Shown piece after piece: positions 30,170 through 41,577 of a stretch of 64,000 nucleotides of DNA. This stretch comes from Asparagopsis taxiformis. Taxonomy: Eukaryota > Rhodophyta > Florideophyceae > Bonnemaisoniales > Bonnemaisoniaceae. How positions within the stretch are numbered: the first letter of the stretch is position 1; each line of letters opens with the position of its first letter. The stretch spans positions 1-64,000 of the forward strand of contig JALQPE010001936.1 of the NCBI GenBank assembly GCA_030407315.1, in the 5' to 3' direction. A model generated the notes under the pieces. It worked only from the letters and a program-made list of their open reading frames with translations, was not told where the DNA came from and searched no databases. A program made the translations under genes and the position numbers.

Positions 30170-31433
30170 GGACGGAGAATGGAGGCGGTTGTCGGTAATT
30201 CGGGTCACGAGCTCTCATGAACAGACAGTCGCGATTCTGGATAGAGCTATTTTTGATATAGTTGTGGGAAAAGGAAGTGAAGGACAGTTGTGCATGCGAG
30301 TGCGACAATTTTGGCGGCCCTGAGGCTGCACCCTGTAGCCTGAATACATATTTACTGAACGACAGTAATGTATGCAGTGGCTTCAAATAATGCCGGCAAG
30401 AGCAATATCTTCGATCAGTTATTGGTAGTGAAGCTTTTACTCACCTACAGTGATGATTCCTTACAAGCTTGAATGCAATAGTGTCAGTCCATTTCCCTCC
30501 ATAAACACCAACAGCAGCGACGCCATCAGCAGTCCATTTATTTGGAAATTAGAGATTGCACTTGCGCGCGATCTCAAGATGCAAACTGTAGAATAAAGGT
30601 ATCGCAACTTCAACAACCACACACCCTATTGGTGGCACCATCATGAATATCACAACTCGCGGCCAACGGTGTTCTTCGATGTTCGGTTGCATGTTGAGGA
30701 AATTTGAATCTGCACAATATCTGCTAGTCGAACTCATCTTGTCACCCAAGAAAAGAGATGGAAAATACATAAGAATGAGGGTTCATTGGAAAGATAACTG
30801 AAATCCGTAAGCTATTGGCTTTCTCGCGCCTCTCTAGAACTACTGAGGCTTTGAAGGTTTGAATGGGAACTGCGGATACCATGAGTTCGTTGATGAGAAT
30901 ATTGACAGACAGTGTCCATCTGCATCCGCTTCGAGCATGAAGCGCCTCATGTGATTTACGCTTTCGGCTTGTGTGAGACTATATTTGTCTCGAGTCTACT
31001 GGAGAGAAGCTGTGGAATGGAAGCGGTGATTTAGCTCAATTATTTCAGGTTGTACTGTCATATTGTTTGTACCTGTGAAATGGGGTAATGTTTGGCATCC
31101 TTGGGAAGGATCCAACGTGGTTTCGACGATGCGCGTCCTCTCGACAACAGCCGAGTGCGCAGGTAGCCTGAAGGTATGAAGCTGCATTACTTTATGAAGA
31201 ATTCAATTGAAATTACGCTCGTGATGATATTTTCAAAAGCGCTTTAGAGAATAAAATTTTGAAAAACATTTTTCCACTGAGCCCAATTTTTCTACTCAAA
31301 GGATGACGGGTGTTAACGTCCAATCAGGTTAGCTCTTGGACAATTTTGAAGAAAATTTGAACTCAGAGCTACACGAAGGGTAAATGATTTACCTCGTTCA
31401 AAATGTGCGTGTAAACTATGATGCCATCTACTA
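30170..31433. other. Intergenic, no gene supported
   Basis: No signal peptide, motif or repeat recognised. AT-rich around 31190-31290. Confidence 0.35.
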
Positions 31434-31838
31434 ATGGGGCAACCTCACAATCTGGACCTGGTGACATTTGCTGCAACATTCAGTCTTGTGGTGAATGGAA
31501 TCATGCAACGAAAATTTCCGAGTGATCAACTGATGCACATAAGGAGAGAGTGCACCGTTTCCTCCGGACACAAAAATTGGAAAGCCGAGACGTGGCTCGA
31601 GCTAAGTCTCGGGGATCAGGCAAAATTACACATGGGAACGTGTTCATTAGCTAGAACAATAGCGGTGGTCGTGGCGTTATTGAAACTTGTGGAAAATTTG
31701 ACACACGTGGAACGTGCGCAGATTCTAGAGGTCTCTCAGGATGGACGGCGCGCCATCACAGTATTCGTTCGTCGATTGGTAAGCGCGCAATTCAAATTCA
31801 GAGATCTGTGCCAATGTACACCATCCAGAAACAGTTAG
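31434..31838 (+). CDS. Possible small hypothetical protein (134 aa)
   Basis: The frame MGQPHNLDLVTFAATF... has a mixed composition that could be a globular protein, with a hydrophobic stretch LARTIAVVVALLKLVE near 82-97. No family, signal peptide or TATA box supports it. A GT at the VRRLVS codons and later AG dinucleotides would allow an intron leading into the frame at 31840, but I cannot show one. It may be a chance frame. Confidence 0.25.
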   Translation: MGQPHNLDLVTFAATFSLVVNGIMQRKFPSDQLMHIRRECTVSSGHKNWKAETWLELSLGDQAKLHMGTCSLARTIAVVVALLKLVENLTHVERAQILEVSQDGRRAITVFVRRLVSAQFKFRDLCQCTPSRNS

Positions 31839-32685
31839 GGTGACAGGATTTGAGGGACAACTATGCGTACCGACAGGACCATGGTTGATGGCGGTGGAGT
31901 CTTCAGCATCCTACCGTGGTCGAATCAACATGACGCGTGTTCTCACAAGTTTCAGACATGATTCCAACTGTGGCGCTTGTTGCCGCAATGATTCTTCACA
32001 TCACAGTACCGGATTACTGGTGATTGGCTCATAACAGCAATACACTACACCATCGTCAAGCTTTGATACACTAATCGTACACTCTGACATTCAGTGTATG
32101 TGACGTAGTTACGTGTACTTGGCAGACCAGCAGCTGGTCAGACGATGCACGCACACGTTTCAACAGCGAGGCAACGCATACTTTTACAGCCGATTCTCAC
32201 GTCATCTCACGTAACAATTGCAGTCTTGAACCGTTCGTCTTACAACCTCGTTTCCATTCATAACAGCCAGTGCAACAAAGGCCAAACATGAGAAAGCACG
32301 ATTCGTTTCTTAAATCAAGTCATATACGAATATCTTCAATACATGCGAACATGTATTGACGATATAAACATCTTGTGGTACGTATCTAATCCATAATTGC
32401 TGCTCAGTGCATTGTCATCCGCTGAGTCGGAGATATGCGGAACTTCGTTATGCACCATTATAGTTATTCATCTCATTAACGATGGCCTATCTTGCTTGGC
32501 TCAGTGCAACGCATTCCCACTCGTTTGATGGGTAGAGAAATGACGAGTCATCGTCATTAGTCGTGACGTCCTCACGAAGCTCTTACACCGTGCACGCATA
32601 CGAAATGAACATACAACGGATGGAAGATCAGTTCATGTATATCAAGAACTCTCGAGATTCCAGCCATCTTCTTTACCCACACATG
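31839..32685. other. Intergenic, nothing firm
   Basis: Contains a small palindrome GACCAGCAGCTGGTC near 32130. No gene supported before the TATA box of the next gene. Confidence 0.35.
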
Positions 32686-32693
32686 TATTTAAA
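32686..32693 (+). promoter_or_regulatory. TATA box (TATTTAAA) of the 612-aa secreted protein gene
   Basis: TATTTAAA lies 48 bp before the start codon at 32741, so the 5' UTR would be very short. A variant TATA element, moderately convincing by position. Confidence 0.45.
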
Positions 32694-32740
32694 CCACACT
32701 CCAAAAAAAACACATTCATCTTCCCCTTACCCATTCCAAA

Positions 32741-34579
32741 ATGAAGTTTCATGTGATAACCCTTTCAATTCTCATCCCAGTACTCACAGCCCAAAGATGT
32801 CCACCAGGATCCGTCATTTCAAACGCCACAAATTCTCCAACCGACTGTGTCAAATGTCCACGAGGAACATACCAAGACGGCCCATCGTGTACAGAATGCC
32901 CTGTCGGAACTTTTAATTCGTTTCCAGGTGCACAGGGTCCAGATCTATGCCGTCGCTGTCCAGAGGGAACATTCAGCCGACGCACCGGCAGATATGGACT
33001 TGGAGCCTGTCGACCATGTCCTGCAGGTCGAATTTCTGGTGAAGGAGCTTCCCAATGTGTCCGATGTCTTCCTGGGACGTTTTTCAACCGCTTTTCCTCC
33101 AGCTGTGTGCCATGTGCAAATGGGTTTGTTTCTGTAGAAGCAAATCAACGTCAATGTACGCGATGTCCGGGTGGAACTATTGTATCGGAAGGATCTGCTT
33201 CATGTATGAGATGTCCCCCTGGACAACAACCCAGTTTTGGGAATACCGAATGTCAGACATGTATCAGATTTTCGTACAATGATGGTACATTGGACCGATG
33301 TACCCGGTGTCCGCGTGGTCTTCGTGGAAACAGAAGACTGGGGGCTACACGATGTATCGGCTGTCCTCCTGGAAGAGCAAATGGCATATTTGACGACGCT
33401 TGTCAGACCGTATGTGCTCCCGGTGAAAATACTGTCGCAACACGACCTGCTTGTGTTCAGGACGGTACTCCATGTCCTTCACATCACTTTGAAGATTCAA
33501 GAGGACTATGCCGTACATGTTCTACACTAGAACGGTATGATCCAAGTCGTAAGGCATGTCGTGCATGTCCGTCAGGTTCAAGAAGCACTGGAAACCTTGA
33601 TACGAGATGCGTCCCGTGCCCGAGCGGGAGAGAGTTGGTTGGAGACCGCTGCCGATGCCCGGAAGGATTTACTGGACCTGACGACGTTGGGGAATGTACA
33701 ATTTGTCCGCCAGGAACTAGTTGGATCACGAATCAAGTTTGCTCCATATGTCGTCAGGGCACATTTTCTTCATTTGAGGGTTCGGTGCGTGTGTGTACTC
33801 CATGTCCGAGGGATGAGGTTCAGCCTCTCAGCGGGCAGACATCATGCATGAAATGCCCCGAGGGATTGATTGCATCTACACTATTCAATAGAGACTATCC
33901 GAGTACAGCAAGAGTTATCAGTCCTCGTGACACGTTCCTCGAACAATTTAGCCGGACACCTACGAGATCTGTGTGCGTTTCACCGGAAACAAATTGCCCG
34001 CCCGATCAGGAGCGCATTACGAATCGTGCAGGACAGTTTTTCTGCCAGCCAACGGCATGTCCGGAGGGTACAAGAGAAGTTATGGCGCGACCGTTTCGAT
34101 TCAGGAGAATGGCACGATTTTGTGTGAGATGTCCCGTTTCGACGAGGTTTGATGAAGCGTCTGGAAGATGCGTCGATTGTAGATTCAATGAGATCAGCGA
34201 TGGAGGCTTGACGACGGAATGCGTGCCATGTCCGAGAAATATGAGGCGCCGAATTCTGCCGGACGGAACTCAGGAGTGTATTTGTAGTACGGAATCGTTT
34301 GGGATGAACCCGAGGTCGCTCACTTTGACGGACGATGGCCGGTGTGTACGATGTCCGAGAGGCACTTTTGGAATTGTAGAGAGCACGGTTTGTGAACCGT
34401 GCCCTGCAGGGACGATTGAGAGGTTCAACGGTTGCTCTACTTGTGATGCGGGCACCTTTTCTGTGGCGGGGAGCACGTCGCCTCGGAATACGTTGGGATT
34501 GGGATGCACACCTTGTCCGGAAGGAACAACAAGTTATGGACTTGGAGATCCAACTTGTGTGCCGATTGGTGGGGCGTAG
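32741..34579 (+). CDS. Secreted cysteine-rich protein with GCC2/GCC3 (TNFR/ephrin-receptor-like) repeats
   Basis: 612 aa starting MKFHVITLSILIPVLTAQ, a signal peptide of about 17 residues. The rest is a chain of C-x2-CP-x-GT/GR modules (CVKCPRGTYQDG, CTECPVGTFNS, CRRCPEGTFS, CRPCPAGRISGEG and so on), the pattern of GCC2/GCC3 or ephrin-receptor-like cysteine-rich repeats, which fold as small disulfide knots. I see no transmembrane segment near the C-terminus, which ends VPIGGA. The protein should be secreted, and a cell-wall, adhesion or recognition role is inference. The first ATG is used because it starts the signal peptide. The minus-strand frames here are shadows of the repeats. Confidence 0.88.
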   Translation: MKFHVITLSILIPVLTAQRCPPGSVISNATNSPTDCVKCPRGTYQDGPSCTECPVGTFNSFPGAQGPDLCRRCPEGTFSRRTGRYGLGACRPCPAGRISGEGASQCVRCLPGTFFNRFSSSCVPCANGFVSVEANQRQCTRCPGGTIVSEGSASCMRCPPGQQPSFGNTECQTCIRFSYNDGTLDRCTRCPRGLRGNRRLGATRCIGCPPGRANGIFDDACQTVCAPGENTVATRPACVQDGTPCPSHHFEDSRGLCRTCSTLERYDPSRKACRACPSGSRSTGNLDTRCVPCPSGRELVGDRCRCPEGFTGPDDVGECTICPPGTSWITNQVCSICRQGTFSSFEGSVRVCTPCPRDEVQPLSGQTSCMKCPEGLIASTLFNRDYPSTARVISPRDTFLEQFSRTPTRSVCVSPETNCPPDQERITNRAGQFFCQPTACPEGTREVMARPFRFRRMARFCVRCPVSTRFDEASGRCVDCRFNEISDGGLTTECVPCPRNMRRRILPDGTQECICSTESFGMNPRSLTLTDDGRCVRCPRGTFGIVESTVCEPCPAGTIERFNGCSTCDAGTFSVAGSTSPRNTLGLGCTPCPEGTTSYGLGDPTCVPIGGA

Positions 34580-35289
34580 TAACCTATTTTCAGAGATTAT
34601 GGCATGAAGTTGCTCTTGTGCCATTTTTCGTTTTAAATTCAAATTTAAAATAAGGATGAAACGTTTGGAGAGATTGTCGAATAAATGCAGGCCAATTGTC
34701 CGAGAAAGAGCTTTTCCAATACAGAGATGGTCAGAGAACCACTTTTTCAACAAGTCGAGTTTATATTGCCACCGCCAATTCTGAGACGTTTGAATGTTGT
34801 TTTTGCCGCGTTGTCAATGGTGATTTGGACTGGTTCGAATATAAGATTGTGCTTTTGATTCAGAGTAGTTGCGTTGTAGTCAGTCCTGGCCTGGTATCTA
34901 GCTGTGCCAGTGCGCAGACACAGACAGACTGTCCACGACACTGCGCATAACGATTAATACAAAATGATTCCGGGTTGGACTCCCGAAGGGCTCCTCCCCC
35001 AGGTGGTGGGTGTTAGGGGGACTGTGACAGAATATCTACTGCCACCATGCCTGCAGCAGACAGCACACCGGCTATGTGCTGTGTCTGGTTTTACGCTCTG
35101 AAAGGAGGAAGGAATACGTGTATCCAGCTAAACGACGGCGAGTTGGAATTGTCTTGGAATCGGGCCAATATTGTTGTTGGGACCTAAATTATAAAATGTT
35201 TGGTGAAATTTTTCGTTGCCATTACATCGCACCAGTGCATCTTTCGAGACGCTTTACATTTCTCAACCACGGATCGGCTACGCCGCAAC
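34580..35289. other. Intergenic, no gene supported
   Basis: Holds the 3' flank of the cysteine-rich gene and the approach to the inverted-duplication arm. A 257-aa minus-strand frame (33980-34753) is a shadow of the repeats above. Confidence 0.35.
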
Positions 35290-35696
35290 CACACCACGTC
35301 AATCCAGCATATCGGCTTATTGACGTCCGAGTTCACCTCGCCACTATTTCACACTAATCCACCCATTACGCCGCAATCTATCCGCGTGCCAGACAAATCG
35401 CTCCTCGTTCGACCTTTTCACTGCCGACGCGCTTGGCCATCAGTTAGTTTCCAAATCTGTAAACACCATCCATGTCACATGCCCAACGCAATGTATCATC
35501 TATCTCTCGAGTTGAATGGCATCACTCCATAATTCTAGTCCACCCTTGTCCTTGTATCTACCAAACACAACACAATACAATACCGTCACCTCTACCGCCT
35601 CAACACAGTTTTGTCTCACCCTCAAACTTCTCTTTATACCAACCGCCTACCATTCATCTATGCTACCTATATCCTACTCCATCACTCCCATTCCAC

Positions 35697-37330
35697 CTAC
35701 TGCTTCTTCCTCTTACAAATCCCATGCACGCATTTCGCCCCCCGAACACACACCCAAAACGGATCCTGCCCACAGCGCTTCCCAATCCCCATCGGTGTCA
35801 CACACACCCTCTTCCTCCTCGTCCCCGCACACACCAGCCTCCTCCCACAGATTTTCCACTCTCTCGACACGACCCTCCCTTCCCAACAATCTTCGAGCAC
35901 CTCCTCCGAATGCATCGCAGCTCCCGTTCACACCCGCTCATGCTACTCCGTCCAACGCACGATCCACCCAGTCCAATGGGCTTCATGCAAATACGCCTCC
36001 CCCTAAAACGCGTCGCGCACACCAATCCCCGCGCACAAACAGACCCCCGTCCCAGACAGCTTCCACCTGCCCCGATCAAACGTCTCCGGCATCTTCCGTT
36101 TGCGCACATCAGCCCGTTCTTACAAACTGCAAACGGATTCTGGCCACACTGCTCACGCACACCAGCTGGTTTCACGCACCGTCGATCATTTCTAGGTCCC
36201 ACGCATCGCAGATTCTCGGCACACATGAAATCACGAGATGTACATGATCCACCAACCAGCAACAGGCGGGTTGCGGCACTTACCATTCTCACAGATCAGC
36301 CCGTTCTGACAAACTGCAAACGGATTCTGGCCACACTGCTCACGCACACCAGCTGGTTTCACGCACCGTCGATCATTTCTAGGTCCCACGCATCGCAGAT
36401 TCTCGGCACACATGAAATCACGAGATGTACATGATCCACCAACAGCAACAGGCGGGTTGCGGCACGCCCCATTCTCGCAGATCAGCCCGTTCTGACAAAC
36501 TGCAAACGGATTCTGGCCACACTGCTCACGTACACCTGCAGGTTTCACGCATCGTCGATCATTTCTAGGTCCCACGCATCGCAGATTCGCTGCACACATG
36601 AATTCACGAGATGTACACGATCCACCAGCGGCGACAGGCGGGTTGCGACAAGCCCCATTCTCGCAGATCAACCCATTACGACAGACAGAAAACGGCTCCT
36701 CTCCGCATCTACCCCCCACTTTCTTCTCAATCCCCCCACATCTCCGATTCCCCCCATTCCCAACACACACAAACGGCTCCTCGCACACCACCGTATCCAA
36801 CTCACACGACCCCCCGCGCTCGACAATAGGCTTCTGACACCTCCCATCTACACACTCAAATTCATCTTCGCATACCCAGTACGGATCCTCACCGCATCGC
36901 TTCCCAAGCCCCATCAGCTCGTTGCAACGCTCCTGATTTGGCGGCCCAACACACATCATGTTGCCCGCACACACATCGTCACGCCCCCGCATGCCCGCCC
37001 ACGTCCAATCAGCGGTTTGCAGCATACTCCCTCGAAACAGTCCAGACCCTCTTTGCACACCCAGTACGGATCCTGCCCGCAGCGCCCGTTCACCCCCATC
37101 GCTTTGTTGCACTTCTTCCTATTCACTGGACCAACGCATGTGAGACCCGCACCGCATACAGACCCCTTTGCGTTGCACGAGCCCCATCGCTTGATAACAG
37201 CTGCTCGAGCAGACAGCTTGTGGTCGCGGTCGCCTTCGGATTGCTGCAAAGACAGACCGGCATCACACTGCGTTACACAACAAGTTAGCATCAACGTGAG
37301 CAAAATGCTCACCGTGCAGAAGTAAACCAT
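35697..37330 (-). pseudogene. Frameshifted copy of the secreted cysteine-rich repeat gene (left arm)
   Basis: Compared with the intact copy at 55471-57291, this copy has three single-base length differences: a C run at 36984-36988 (five instead of six), an extra C near 36256, and an A/T run at 35852-35855 (four instead of five). They split it into frames 36956-37396, 36231-37112, 35798-36292 and 35697-35915. It has three instead of four 62-residue repeat units. Signal peptide, TATA region (TTATAAACC, about 37453) and C-terminus are all preserved. It is either a very young pseudogene or an intact gene with homopolymer errors in the assembly. Confidence 0.8.
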
Positions 37331-37563
37331 CGTTGGTTGCACTGTAGTTTGTTTCGAAATGGAAAGCGCGTTATACTCGTTCCAATGCGACAGCAAAAGC
37401 AGGAATGGCGCTGGGACTCGATGACTCTATTCGCATGGTGCGCTGCGCAACTGCTGCTTATAAACCTGCAGCCGGCCGCCCAGCGATACCAATATCAGAG
37501 GAGAGGGATGTGTTTGTGGTGAATTGATGATCAATCAATCAGTGTGGTGCGCCTTGTAACAAG

Positions 37564-38106
37564 TTGCATTTGATCCAGCCCGATTACCCATGCTTATTCA
37601 CGGGACATCCATTGGCAACCGCACAGTGCAATGTCGCTGCGAGCGCGGCGGACTGCGAACAGTCTGTCATCTCGCTTTTGGCACGGGGGGATGGATGTGG
37701 CAGTTGTCGCATAGTAGTGCAAATCTTTCCTTGCCGAATGAATTTGTTGGTGGTGAAGACAGTGGAGGCAAGTTTATTATTTCGCGACGTCGCTGGACGG
37801 GTTGGGTGTTGTATCGCATTGCAATGAATTGAGTCGTGTTGGAGTGGCGGGAAGGAGATGATAATTACCGTTCGAGCAGCAGGTGTGAGGTTGACAGATG
37901 AGGGTAGTGTTGAGGGAATTACAGAAGTAGATCAATTTGAAATATGGAAAGAAAGTTATGTATGTAATTACTCGCTAAAACTGATTACAACGAAAGTTTC
38001 AGAGCAGATTTGGTCGGGGAAAAGTTATGACGGCCTCGCGTATGTGGGAGTGCAGGGCTCTATCAGTGGGAAGCGATATGCGTCCATTTACAGGTCATTC
38101 CACTAG
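37564..38106 (+). other. Possible hypothetical protein divergent from the cysteine-rich gene (left arm)
   Basis: Frames 37590-37832 and 37858-38106 look protein-like (GGKFIISRRRWTGWVLYRI; TDEGSVEGITEVDQFEIWKESY) and are mirrored at 54694-55211 in the right arm with near identity. A stop separates the two frames. No family recognised. Conservation between arms reflects recent duplication and is not proof of coding. Confidence 0.3.
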
Positions 38107-38841
38107 TCAGAACCTGTAGACGGCCGGGTCGTTGGCTTTGTGGCATGGAAGCCAGGTTCTTTAGGGTTGAACCTGTGGCATAGAGTTCGGGTTAAGTTTG
38201 TTAGTCCCCCTTCGTTAAACGCAATGAAAAGGTATTGCCTTGTCTCTAGCTAGAGGCTAAGTCTTTCTAATTTTTCCATATGTGTAGTCAGAAGTTGTAG
38301 CGGTCCGTGATCTCCAGGCGAAATGATGTCTCGTTGCCACAGTTAGTGATAGCTATATGGTCGATCTGTCGGATGGGGAAGATGTCCACATCCGATCCAT
38401 GTTGACAAGGTATGAAGCATCCACGTGTACAGTAACACGTGTACAGGGATGTTGACAACATGCCATAAACATCCTTCGTTGAAAGTAAGCCAATATTAGG
38501 CAATTCAGGAAATTATATATCCAGTGTTGGCAAAGGGGCATGTCATAAGGGCGGTACTAGCTCAGGACCACTCAACTTGATATTTTCAATAAACTATCAA
38601 ATACTGTTCCCAGGAGTTTAGAAAATCCATTGTAGGCCAAGTTTCCGGACCAAGTACACCACAACCACACTTGTGAGAACTCCATTGGCATAAAAAACCT
38701 GCCAGCCACCACCGCCGTCACACCGTCACACATCAGTCCACGTGGCGACACGATCCATGGCACAGTGCGTTTCACCAACGTACCAAACCGACAACCCTAC
38801 TTTGCAGATACGCCCCTGGTATGTTCATGACCAATAGACAT

Positions 38842-39105
38842 TTACAACACACATTCGCATTCTTCCTTCGCCCGCTGTGCGTAGACAGCCGGATAAAGCA
38901 CACTACTGAAGTGTTTACTAGACACAGACCCTACCGACCTCGTGCACGTACACACATTGCGTGAAACATTTCCACATCTCGAGCATCGCTGTTTGCTTTT
39001 CACATTGCACTCAATGGATCCAACAATTGTCCTCTTTCTAGGTCTTCCTCGCGGTCGTGGCAGAACAAGTGGAAGATACATCTCAGATGTTCTCGGGATG
39101 GACAA
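38842..39105 (-). pseudogene. Possible transposase C-terminal remnant with zinc-knuckle-like motif
   Basis: The frame contains RPRGRPRKRTIVGS and CSRCGNVSRNVCTC, which resembles the basic GRPRK plus C-x2-C...C tail of MULE-type transposases. The histidine expected in the knuckle is not obvious. Its C-terminal residues, RAKEECECVL, come from the arm of the inverted duplication, and the rest from the unique flank. Confidence 0.25.
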
Positions 39106-40009
39106 AAGTATACATATGGGAGGTACCTCGTAGAATGGGAGGTCTGAGTACTGTTCTTTGGAAAGTTTCGTGCTGTAATACTTCTACAAGAGCGAATTAA
39201 GGTCAATTGACCCTGAATTGCACAATTGAATTGCATGAATACAAGGAAACGAAATCGCTCACCACCTACCACATGAGCAGGTTCTAGACTCTGTATCCAC
39301 GACATAGCTTACAAGCTCGCGGTATCTAGAGCGAACAATTCCGGAAGGTTCATGAGTTATTTGTAAAGGTGACGCCGTTTCCAGATTTACTAGCTTCTGC
39401 ATCGAAGATCTTAAGCTTATTTGAAACAGCAGAGGCTATATAACTTTATGCAATCTCGAATGCTTTTCTAGTGCTGATTGTATGGCGTTTCAAGTATGTT
39501 TCAACAAGCAGAACGAACGCAGTAACAATTGACGCTTGACGTAGCGCTATGTTGGCATTATTCATCGACTCAACCCCTCGTGTGGTAGACTTACGGTACA
39601 TTCCACATCTCAAGACTGGAAAGTGCTCCTCAAATGGTATTTCAGAGCCATAACCTATACCTGGTAGGGATCACTGCAGAGTCAATTCTCGCAGATCTGC
39701 CTCGCTGAAGCATTTAATTTCTCTTGCATATATCTTCTCGGTGGAGTTGTCGGCATTCTTCAGTATGTTCACACACCTGTGAACAGAACAAAAAAATGTT
39801 TCGCACATGGTAGGAACTTTTTGATTGCGCTCTGCGCACCCTTGTCTTGATCGGTAACGATCTATGTGAAAGGTTTGTTAATGTCTAGACAAGTGGATGC
39901 GTACTATAGAAACATGTTCCATTTCTCTAACCACATTCATTGTCGGCTATCAGCATGGAACACAGGAGGACATGTTGTAGGACCAGCCGGGGTGGCGATC
40001 GCTAAGGGA
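39106..40009. other. Spacer sequence, no gene supported
   Basis: Unique sequence between the left arm and the next repeat. No recognisable coding or RNA feature. Confidence 0.35.
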
Positions 40010-40785
40010 GTTCTAGAATTGCAGCCGTGTCAGGGCGAGGTGAACCGTAACGCGCTGGTTGAACTTGCGTTCGCGCGTCGCTCGGTCGCGCTGGCAAACG
40101 GGTGGTACAACGGCGGAACCCGTAAGGAACGATCGCAACACGCGATTCGCGGGCCGGCGCAAGCCGTGATCTCAGGGTGAGATCACCGAGTAAACTCGAG
40201 CACAACGCGATCCACACAGGGGTCGTAAATCCCTGGCCTAGTGGCGTGCGACGCAACGCGCGCTATCGCGGTGCGACGCGGTTCGACGATCGGTTTATGC
40301 GCAGCGCGCACGCGAACGTCGGCGATCGTGAGCAACCCGCACGCAACGTTTCAACGCAATCGGTCCTCGCGATTCGCTAAACGCTTAACTCGTAGCTGCG
40401 AAGATGCTGTCTGTTTATTGGTAAGGTGCGAAGCAGAACAACCATTAGTTGCTAACTACCTAGGAAAGGTTGTCCTTGCGCGGCGGCCGGCGGCCGCTCG
40501 CTCGCACGCAAAAAGGGAAATATTTGGGAAAAAGACTTTCGTCATAAAAAACCCAAAAAGGGAAAATAAAGGGAAATTCGCAAAAGGCGCTACACGTGGC
40601 GCCAAGCTCGCAGGTTCGTTCGCGCGCACGCGTTCGTTCAGGCGCGCCGTGACACGTAATCGGATCGCTACGCGTACGCTCGCTTACTAACTAACTAATT
40701 CGCGGATGCATGCGGACTCAGGCAGACGCAGTCATTACGAGCGCGCGCGCGTCGACCGAATAAATTGTACCACACATGTCTCCTG
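40010..40785. repeat. Dispersed GC-rich repeat of about 780 bp, copy 1
   Basis: Reverse-complement homologue of 51712-53158 (excluding the LTR inserted there), with moderate divergence. It starts with TTCTAGAATTGC, is rich in CGCG-type motifs, and contains the 21-bp palindrome GTGATCTCAGGGTGAGATCAC at 40166-40186, which is conserved in both copies. No coding potential recognised. It could be a non-autonomous transposon or a fragment of a larger retroelement. Confidence 0.75.
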
Positions 40786-40816
40786 GCAACATCACTGCTG
40801 TACAGCGAGAAAGTAG

Positions 40817-41500
40817 TGTCGTACCGCCTGGCGGTCCTCGTTGATCGAGCCGTGTCGCTTCCCTATTGGGTACCCACTTACGGGATGTGCCAATCAGAAG
40901 GCACCAGCCAACTGGCGTGTTTCCTATACTTAGGACAGCTAAGGCTGACAAATAACCCCACCCGGGCCTATCGGCCCCGGCCAAGACCCCACAAGGGGCA
41001 AATTTTAACTTAGGCTGATCAGCCATACATTACAATGTAAGCCTATTGGCAATGACCTCGCGGGTAGGCGAGCGCCAGTAATTGGGTTCTGATTGGTCAC
41101 TAACTGGATATTTATTCCTAACCACTAACCCTAGCTTACAGTAGACTTAGTATAAAACGGCCACTGGAATAGCCAGTAGGCACGGTTTCTAGAGTAACGT
41201 AAACTCAAGTGGAATTACGACCCACAGGAACAGTGTTCGCATACCTATTGTTCAACCCCTCTCCGGGAAAACCTTAGGGTTAGCCAACAGCTCGACGGAT
41301 TACGTCATCTTGCTCCATTAATACGCCTCTCGCGTGAGCACCCCTTTGTCACACAACCCCCTCCGGGTAACGACACCTTCTCTCTCACGAGACTACCCGC
41401 TGGGTACCTATAAGGTTCATCTGCTCTACCACTTCCTCTACCGAGGCTCGGGACACCTGTCGGGTGGTTTGCCGCTCTAGCGGATTTTCTACCTGCTACA
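40817..41500 (+). repeat. 5' LTR of the gypsy element
   Basis: 684 bp, TGTCG...CTACA. It matches the 3' LTR except for one substitution and one single-A deletion. TATAAAA at about 41151 is a candidate LTR promoter element. Confidence 0.95.
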
Positions 41501-41518
41501 TTGGTCTCTCGACCTAGA
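41501..41518 (+). other. Primer-binding site
   Basis: TTGGTCTCTCGACCTAG directly follows the 5' LTR. The TGG at 41502 fits pairing to the CCA end of a tRNA. The same sequence follows the LTR at 23101. The tRNA species was not determined. Confidence 0.6.
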
Positions 41519-41577
41519 ACCTTGTACCCTCGGGTAACTCTCTTTGAGAGAAATTTTCCTTCACAATCATCTTCACG

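Larger units (their letters stand above)
35290..38874. repeat. Left arm of a large inverted duplication
   Basis: The sequence is the reverse complement of 53927-57700 at very high identity over about 3.6 kb. The inner edge is sharp: identity stops after GAAGGAAG/CTTCCTTCGCCCG at 38874 and 53927. The outer edge fades near 35290 and 57700. The length difference of about 186 bp is one missing 62-codon repeat unit in the gene it carries. Frames on both strands within it are mirrored in the right arm. Confidence 0.93.

Noticed and set aside
33980..34753. 257-codon minus-strand frame
   Set aside because: Mirror frame of the GCC2/GCC3-like cysteine-rich gene.
35472..36434. 320-codon plus-strand frame, and the 501-codon minus-strand frame at 55965-57470
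   Set aside because: Both are antisense shadows of the cysteine-rich repeat gene, which has the signal peptide and the cysteine spacing.
40166..40186. Relation of GTGATCTCAGGGTGAGATCAC to the 19-bp cassette core
   Set aside because: Same odd-length palindrome style but no shared bases and no ParB-like gene nearby; treated as a separate repeat.
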